From assembly GCF_000621785.1 (NCBI RefSeq), contig NZ_KK211349.1:199178-263177 (forward strand): 64,000 nucleotides of DNA. The letters are read 5' to 3'. Shown here in pieces: positions 58,945-64,000 of the stretch; position 1 is the stretch's first letter; every line of letters starts with the position of its first letter. A program made the position numbers and the translations under genes. Below the pieces are notes generated by a model. That model made no database searches. It was not told the origin of the DNA and was given only the letters and a program-made list of their open reading frames with translations. This DNA comes from Ruminococcus flavefaciens ND2009. GTDB taxonomy: Bacteria; Bacillota; Clostridia; Oscillospirales; Ruminococcaceae.

Positions 58945-59024
58945 TATTTCGTTGATTTCAGCGATAAAAGCTGTCCTTTGAGGGAAAAGCTTTGTATCCT
59001 GACTACAAAATTATCAGGAAACTA

Positions 59025-59053
59025 TTTACAAATCAAATTTTTTGATGTATAAT
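59025..59053 (+). promoter_or_regulatory. Sigma-A promoter of the double-cyclophilin gene
   Basis: TTTACA (59025-59030), 17-bp spacer, TATAAT (59048-59053). Confidence 0.82.
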
Positions 59054-59117
59054 ATATAAGTTGAAGTATAATTACTCATAATGATCACAGGATGATTTTT
59101 TCCGAGGAGTGATATTT

Positions 59118-60620
59118 ATGCTCAGAAAATTCCTGGCAGGTCTTTTCTGTTTCATGATCGCGGCTTCTGCCGCTACATCATGCAGCAAGCAGAGCGGAGG
59201 CTCTGAGAGCACAGCGGAAACTACCACTGCTGCAACAACTCAGCCTCAGACAGAAGCTGAGACTACTCAGCCCCCAACTGCTGAAAATGTTGAAATCGCA
59301 AACTTCACTGCCCCAGAAAAGGGCGATACCATAATCACCATGAATATCAGGGATTACGGAACGGTAAAGTTCAGGCTCTTCCCCGAATATGCGGACAAGG
59401 GCGTGGAAAACTTCGTGGAGCTGGCTAAAAAGGGCTACTACGACGGTCTTACCTTCCACAGGATAATCAAGGATTTCATGATACAGGGCGGAGATCCTCT
59501 CGGCAACGGCACCGGCGGCGAAAGCTTCTGGGGCGGAAAGTTCGACGGAGGCACCGATCCCCACCTTATCCACGCGGCAGGCGCTCTCGCCTATGCCAAC
59601 AGCGGCGGAACTTCCACGGACGGAAGCCAGTTCTACGTGGTAACAGGCACCACCTACAGCGACGAGGACTTCGATGCCCTCGCTCAGCAGGGCTACGTCT
59701 TTTCCGATAACGCCAAGGAGATATACAGGAAGACAGGCGGCGCACCCTGGCTGGACGGCGGCTATACCGTTTTCGGACAGGTCATCGACGGCCTCGATGT
59801 TATCTTCAAGATACAGAATGTACAGGTAAATCCCGAAAGCAGCCTCCCCTATAAGGACGTTGTAATGGAGTCAGTCACCGTTGACGAATATAACGGCGAG
59901 GATATTCACTGGTACATCGACGAATACGAATCCTTCGACCCCGAGGAGATAAAACAGGCTTCGGGCAGGGAAAACGTAGACATCAAGAACTTCACAGCCC
60001 CCAAAGAGGGCGAAACCATAGTCAGCATGAAGCTGAAGGGATACGATCATGAAGTAAAGATCAAGCTCTTCCCCGAGTACACCGAAAAGGGCGTCGAGAA
60101 CTTCATCACACTGGCAGAACAGGGCTACTATGACGGGCTCACGTTCCACAGAGTAATGAAGGATATGCTCATTGAGGGCGGCGACCCCAACGGCGACGGT
60201 ACCGGCGGTGAATCCATATTCGACAAGGGCTATGAGGATACTACCGATCCCCACCTTATCCACGCGGCAGGCGCTGTCGCATATTCCAATGAGGGCTCTA
60301 CCAATACCAACGGAAGCCGCTTCTTCATCGTCACAGGCGAAAAGCTCACTCAGGAGGAGGCTGAACAGCTTGAATCCTACGGCTATGCCTTCACCGACAG
60401 TGAAAAGGAGATCTACACCGAGAAGGGCGGTCTGCCCTGGTTCGACGGAAGCTATACCATCTTCGGACAGGTCTTCGACGGCCTCGATGTTGTCTTCGAT
60501 ATTCAGAATACAGCAGTCGATGAGTATTACAAGCCCCAGAAGGACGTTGTCATCGAAAAGATGACTGTTACTAAGTACAGCGGGGAAGAAGTCCGCTGGG
60601 ATATTTCCGATTATAAATGA
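59118..60620 (+). CDS. Peptidyl-prolyl isomerase lipoprotein with two cyclophilin domains
   Basis: A 500-residue lipoprotein (lipobox ATSC, Cys about 22) with a Thr/Glu linker and two tandem cyclophilin domains (about 65-260 and 300-495). Domain 1 has canonical motifs LTFHRIIKDFMIQGGD and TDGSQFYVVTG. Domain 2 is altered at key places (FHRVMKDMLIEGGD and TNGSRFFIVTG: Gln to Glu and Gln to Arg), so it may bind but not isomerise proline. The ATG at 59118 is preferred to an upstream GTG overlapping GAGGAG. Acts outside the membrane, folding secreted proteins. Confidence 0.92.
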   Translation: MLRKFLAGLFCFMIAASAATSCSKQSGGSESTAETTTAATTQPQTEAETTQPPTAENVEIANFTAPEKGDTIITMNIRDYGTVKFRLFPEYADKGVENFVELAKKGYYDGLTFHRIIKDFMIQGGDPLGNGTGGESFWGGKFDGGTDPHLIHAAGALAYANSGGTSTDGSQFYVVTGTTYSDEDFDALAQQGYVFSDNAKEIYRKTGGAPWLDGGYTVFGQVIDGLDVIFKIQNVQVNPESSLPYKDVVMESVTVDEYNGEDIHWYIDEYESFDPEEIKQASGRENVDIKNFTAPKEGETIVSMKLKGYDHEVKIKLFPEYTEKGVENFITLAEQGYYDGLTFHRVMKDMLIEGGDPNGDGTGGESIFDKGYEDTTDPHLIHAAGAVAYSNEGSTNTNGSRFFIVTGEKLTQEEAEQLESYGYAFTDSEKEIYTEKGGLPWFDGSYTIFGQVFDGLDVVFDIQNTAVDEYYKPQKDVVIEKMTVTKYSGEEVRWDISDYK

Positions 60621-60734
60621 TGATCTTTAAGCAAATGCTTAATAATTTATATGTTCGGCGTCTTATGCCGAGGAACAAAAGAAAGAAATTCGGGAGCAGA
60701 TAAAAACACCCCGAAAAATAAGGAGAGAAAATAT

Positions 60735-62039
60735 TTGGATAAGTTTGTTATAAAAGGCGGAAGACGCCTTGAAGGTGAAGTTGCCATAAGCGGTGCAAAG
60801 AATGCGGCTGTTGCTATACTGCCCGCAGTCATCCTTTCGGACGGGCCCTGTGTTATCGAAAACGTTCCCGATATCAGCGATGTAAGGATCTGTATCCGTA
60901 TCCTCAAGGAAATGGGTGCTGAAGTAACAAACATAGGCAAGGACGCCTACAGGATCGATCCCACAACTATCAATAAATTCTGCGTTCCCTACGAGTACGC
61001 AAGGAAAATGCGTGCCTCCTACTATTTCCTGGGAGCGCTCCTCGGCAAGTTCAATAAGGCAAGAGTTTCGATGCCCGGCGGATGTCCCCTGGGAGACCGC
61101 CCCATCGACCAGCACCTGAAGGCTTTCACAGCCCTGGGCGCTAAGTATACCCTCAGCCAGGGTATGATCGACCTTACCGCAGATAAGCTCTCGGGCAACC
61201 AGATCTTCTTTGATGTGGTCACCGTCGGCGCTACTATGAACGCTATGCTGGCTGCCGTAAAGGCAGAGGGTCTGACTGTCATAGAGAATGCGGCTAAGGA
61301 GCCACATATCGTTGACCTTGCCAACTGCCTCAACTCCATGGGCGCCAACATCATGGGCGCAGGTACAGACGTTATCAAGATCAGAGGCGTCGAGCACCTC
61401 CACGGTACTACCTACGCTGTTATCCCCGACCAGATCGAGGCGGGTACATTCATGGTGGCTGTCGCCGCCACAAAGGGCGATGTTCTCATCAAGAACGTTA
61501 TCCCCAAGCACCTGGAGTCCATAACAAAGAAGCTTGAGAAGATAGGCGTCAACATAGAACAGTTCGACGACAGCATAAGAGTATGGGTAGACGGTCCTCT
61601 GGTAAAGACCAACGTAAAGACCGCTCCTCACCCCGGCTTCCCCACAGATATGCAGTCTCAGATAGCTACCCTCCTCTGTCTCGCAGAGGGAACCAGCATC
61701 ATCACCGAGAATATCTGGGAGCAGCGCTTCCGCTACGTTGACGAGCTGAGAAGAATGGGCGCCGACATCACCGTAAACGGCAAGGTTGCCCTTATTGAGG
61801 GCACAGGCAAGCTCATGGGAGCTCCCGTAAAGGCGTGTGACCTGAGAGCAGGTGCTGCACTTATCATTGCAGGACTGGCTGCAAGCGGCGTTACCGAGAT
61901 CGAGGACATCTACCACATCGAGCGCGGCTACGACTGTATGGAGGGCAAGCTCCGTGCACTGGGCGCCGACATCGAGAAGGTCAGCGTTCCAGACAAGGCT
62001 GAAGATACAAAGCCCGACAACGAGAAGGCTGCTGTTTAA
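60735..62039 (+). CDS. murA: UDP-N-acetylglucosamine 1-carboxyvinyltransferase MurA
   Basis: A 434-residue enzyme of the first committed step in peptidoglycan synthesis. Family motifs: ISGAKNAAVAILPA at the start, the catalytic Cys117 in MPGGCPLGDRPIDQHLKAFTALGA (Cys retained, so fosfomycin sensitivity is expected) and YADELRRMGA-type segments. The start is TTG at 60735 with AGGAGAG upstream; the longer frame from 60651 adds 28 unrelated residues. Confidence 0.97.
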   Translation: MDKFVIKGGRRLEGEVAISGAKNAAVAILPAVILSDGPCVIENVPDISDVRICIRILKEMGAEVTNIGKDAYRIDPTTINKFCVPYEYARKMRASYYFLGALLGKFNKARVSMPGGCPLGDRPIDQHLKAFTALGAKYTLSQGMIDLTADKLSGNQIFFDVVTVGATMNAMLAAVKAEGLTVIENAAKEPHIVDLANCLNSMGANIMGAGTDVIKIRGVEHLHGTTYAVIPDQIEAGTFMVAVAATKGDVLIKNVIPKHLESITKKLEKIGVNIEQFDDSIRVWVDGPLVKTNVKTAPHPGFPTDMQSQIATLLCLAEGTSIITENIWEQRFRYVDELRRMGADITVNGKVALIEGTGKLMGAPVKACDLRAGAALIIAGLAASGVTEIEDIYHIERGYDCMEGKLRALGADIEKVSVPDKAEDTKPDNEKAAV

Positions 62040-62050
62040 TAAAGATCACG

Positions 62051-62079
62051 GCTGCTGCACAACTGTGCGGCAGCTTTTT
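62051..62079 (+). terminator. Rho-independent terminator after murA
   Basis: GCTGCTGCAC/GTGCGGCAGC stem with loop AACT, followed by TTTTT. Confidence 0.9.
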
Positions 62080-62144
62080 CATCTGTCTGAATGGGAGCAC
62101 GCTCTGCGCGCCCCCTGTTTTTATGACCTCACATAAGGAGATTT

Positions 62145-63488
62145 ATGAAGGATAATAAAGGATTATACAAAAAACTTTTCACCATAGTGGCGCCTATCGC
62201 CTTCCAGTACATGATGTCGTCACTGGTCTCGGCGTCGGACGCCTTTATGCTGGGCTTCCTCGACCAGGACTCACTGTCCGCCTCGTCTCTGGCAGGACAG
62301 ATAGCCTTCGTGTACAGCCTGTTCTTCGGAGCATTCGTGCCAGGCTGCGGAGTCCTCGCCGCTCAGTACTGGGGCAAAAAGGATCAGCGCACCGTTGAGG
62401 AGGTCCTCGCCATAACCATGCGCTATTCACTTATAATAGGCGCATTTTTCTCTCTGGCAGCCGCTCTTCTTCCGCGGCAGATAATGCACATCTTCACCTC
62501 CGACAGCCACCTCATACGCCTTGGAGCCGTCTATCTGCGCACCGTTGCCGCTTCCTACCTGTTGGCAGGCTTCTCACAGGCTTACTTCGGCATTATGAAG
62601 GTCTGTGACCGGGCGGGACTAAGCTCCCTCATCGGAAGCCTTGCGGTGGTACTGAATATAGCCCTCAACGGCTGTCTCATCTTCGGTGTGGGTCTCTTCC
62701 CCGAAATGGGTATCGCAGGAGCCGCCCTCGCCACTGTCATCACCCGCGGCTTTGAATGCGTATTCATACTCTTTGTCATCGCCATGAAGAAATGTCCGCC
62801 CCTGCGGCTGAGACTCATGCTCCGCTCGGAAACTCCCCTTCTCCATAGGGACTATATCCGCTATACAATGCCGCTGCTGCTAAATCAGCTGGGCTGGGGC
62901 GGCGGCGTCACCATGTACTCGGTCATCATGGGACACCTTGGTTCGGACGCAACTGCCGCAAACTCCATAGCAGGCATAGTCCGCAGCATAATCGCCAGCC
63001 TTTGCTGGGGAATAGCCTCGGGCGTGGGCATCATCATCGGCGGTATGCTGGGCAGAGACGAGAAGGAGGAAGCCAAAAAGGCAGGCGGCAGCTTCGTGCG
63101 CTTCTCGATCTGGATAGGCGCCGCTTCGGGAGTTGTCATACTTGCTCTGACTCCCCTGCTCATGCAGTTCATCACCCTGGCTCCGAAGGCACAGTTTTAT
63201 CTGAAGTATATGCTGTTCATGGCAGCTTATTATATCATCGGAAACTCCCTCAACTCCACCATAATCTCGGGAATATTCCCCGCAGGCGGCGACACCAGGT
63301 TCGGCATGATATGCGATATCGTGACCCTGTGGTGCGTGGTAGTCCCCATGGGAATGGCAGCCGCCTTCCTGCTGAAGCTCCCTGTGCTTGCGGTGGCGTT
63401 CATACTCACCCTTGACGAGTTCGTGAAGATACCTGCGGTATACAGGCACTACATGAAGTACAAGTGGGTCAGCAATATCACACGGTAA
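62145..63488 (+). CDS. MATE family efflux transporter
   Basis: A 447-residue protein with about twelve membrane segments in two homologous halves. MATE features include MSSLVSASDAFMLGFLDQDSLSASSLAGQIAF in helix 1-2 and the internal repeat starting near PLLLNQLGWGGGVTMYSVIMGHLG. It would export drugs or cationic compounds using a Na+ or H+ gradient; the substrate is unknown. AAGGAG lies upstream of the ATG. The third MITE copy follows 18 bp after the stop. Confidence 0.94.
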   Translation: MKDNKGLYKKLFTIVAPIAFQYMMSSLVSASDAFMLGFLDQDSLSASSLAGQIAFVYSLFFGAFVPGCGVLAAQYWGKKDQRTVEEVLAITMRYSLIIGAFFSLAAALLPRQIMHIFTSDSHLIRLGAVYLRTVAASYLLAGFSQAYFGIMKVCDRAGLSSLIGSLAVVLNIALNGCLIFGVGLFPEMGIAGAALATVITRGFECVFILFVIAMKKCPPLRLRLMLRSETPLLHRDYIRYTMPLLLNQLGWGGGVTMYSVIMGHLGSDATAANSIAGIVRSIIASLCWGIASGVGIIIGGMLGRDEKEEAKKAGGSFVRFSIWIGAASGVVILALTPLLMQFITLAPKAQFYLKYMLFMAAYYIIGNSLNSTIISGIFPAGGDTRFGMICDIVTLWCVVVPMGMAAAFLLKLPVLAVAFILTLDEFVKIPAVYRHYMKYKWVSNITR

Positions 63489-63506
63489 TATCGTGCGCTG
63501 CTAAGA

Positions 63507-63866
63507 TAAATCATAATTTATCGTAATACCTTGCGGCAACTATGAATGGGATTCCAAAGGGACTGTGTCCCTTTGGCAGAGTCCAGAGGCAGCGCCTCTG
63601 GCGGGGGTCAAGGGGCAGAGCCCCTTATTACGTCAGGCGCCTCGCAAGGGGTGACTCCAAAAACAGTCCGGTGGACTGTTTTTGGAGAGGGGACGCCTTG
63701 TAAGAGAAGGCGTCCCCTGGTTGAGCGGATGATAGTCGCCACTATAATACGAATTTTGTGGGACGTCGAGTGACTCCCTACGGTGTAGGGAGATGTCAGC
63801 GAAGCTGACAGAGGGTACGTGCAGCTGTTAGCTGCGCCGTCCCCTACAAATGTAAATTATGATTTA
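63507..63866 (-). mobile_element. MITE-like multi-hairpin element, copy 3 (360 bp, inverted, with replaced segment)
   Basis: The 14-bp ends lie at 63507-63520 and 63853-63866, with the same five hairpins as copies 1 and 2 in inverse orientation. Near the right end about 65 bp replace four bases of the other copies, including the small hairpins CTCCCTAC/GTAGGGAG, TGTCAGC/GCTGACA and CAGCTGTTAGCTG. The element is about 60 bp longer for that reason. Confidence 0.85.
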
Positions 63867-63892
63867 TCTCAGTTATCCGTATGCGCCGGATT

Positions 63893-63921
63893 TTGACATC
63901 TGCTCACTCTTGCTGTATAAT
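63893..63921 (+). promoter_or_regulatory. Sigma-A promoter of the gene at the window end
   Basis: TTGACA (63893-63898), 17-bp spacer, TATAAT (63916-63921). Confidence 0.88.
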
Positions 63922-63982
63922 ATTATGGCGGACTGAAATTTTTTTCAGAAAAATGAAACCTTTTCCGCCGCAGGTGTGTATT

Positions 63983-64000
63983 ATGAGTGTAAAGGTCCTG
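63983..64000 (+). CDS. Start of a gene cut by the window edge
   Basis: ATG at 63983 begins MSVKVL and runs off the window. A CAGGTG site lies 7-8 bases upstream and a consensus promoter lies 60 bp upstream. Too short to assign. Confidence 0.45.

Overview
The window reads as chromosomal DNA of a Ruminococcus-like anaerobe (Clostridia, Oscillospiraceae). The evidence is a large leucine-rich-repeat protein ending in a type I dockerin (cellulosome habit), the [FeFe]-hydrogenase maturase HydE, a two-gene set resembling the anaerobic plasmalogen synthase next to phosphatidylserine decarboxylase, an agr-type peptide quorum-sensing locus, a T-box, a tetrahydrofolate riboswitch and a CIRCE/HrcA heat-shock operon. 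No rRNA, tRNA, CRISPR array or prophage was seen. Most promoters I could read are near-consensus sigma-A sites with exactly 17 bp between the -35 and -10 boxes; several of them decide start codons.

Layout. 1-8.9 kb: a truncated alpha/beta hydrolase, a lipoprotein, a VanY-type carboxypeptidase, a zinc-ribbon protein with long Gln/Met/Pro repeats, mscL, an ABC-F ATPase, a rhomboid-like protein without the catalytic motif, the first 300-bp MITE-like element and a sortase. 8.9-15.8 kb: the dockerin-LRR protein, then agrB-agrA-agrC and a separately promoted agrD (missed by long-ORF calling), followed by about 0.9 kb of structured non-coding DNA. 15.9-19.9 kb: a calcium-type P-ATPase, a GNAT and an SdpI-family protein. 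19.9-28.7 kb: one co-directional run of nadA, hydE, four tandem paralogues of an unassigned Cys-rich family with U32-like motifs, a sialate-O-acetylesterase-like protein, coaX and a HIT protein. The four-paralogue array is the best candidate for an undescribed system.

28.7-33.5 kb (minus): an M23 peptidase, luxS, an RluA-type synthase, a membrane protein and a histidine phosphatase. 33.6-37.5 kb (plus): an XRE regulator, a stand-alone TrpB2 under a Trp T-box, and a lipoprotein. 37.6-40 kb: the second MITE, then folC and folT behind a THF riboswitch. 40.1-46.5 kb: hrcA-grpE-dnaK-small ORF-dnaJ and two small alpha-helical proteins. 46.7-50.2 kb (minus): a zinc-ribbon/DUF805 protein and khpA-rpsP-ffh-ylxM. 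50.3-56.2 kb (minus): plsA-plsR-psd-lipoprotein. 56.3-64 kb (plus): an ECF sigma/anti-sigma pair split by a repeat, cyclophilin-like proteins, murA, a MATE transporter, the third MITE copy and the first codons of another gene.

Intergenic DNA is unusually rich in repeats: a ~300-bp multi-hairpin element (3 copies) whose end module recurs in shorter palindromes, a CTCAACT-armed inverted-repeat family (3 copies), and a recurring CCCCGAAGC/GCTTCGGGG terminator sequence.
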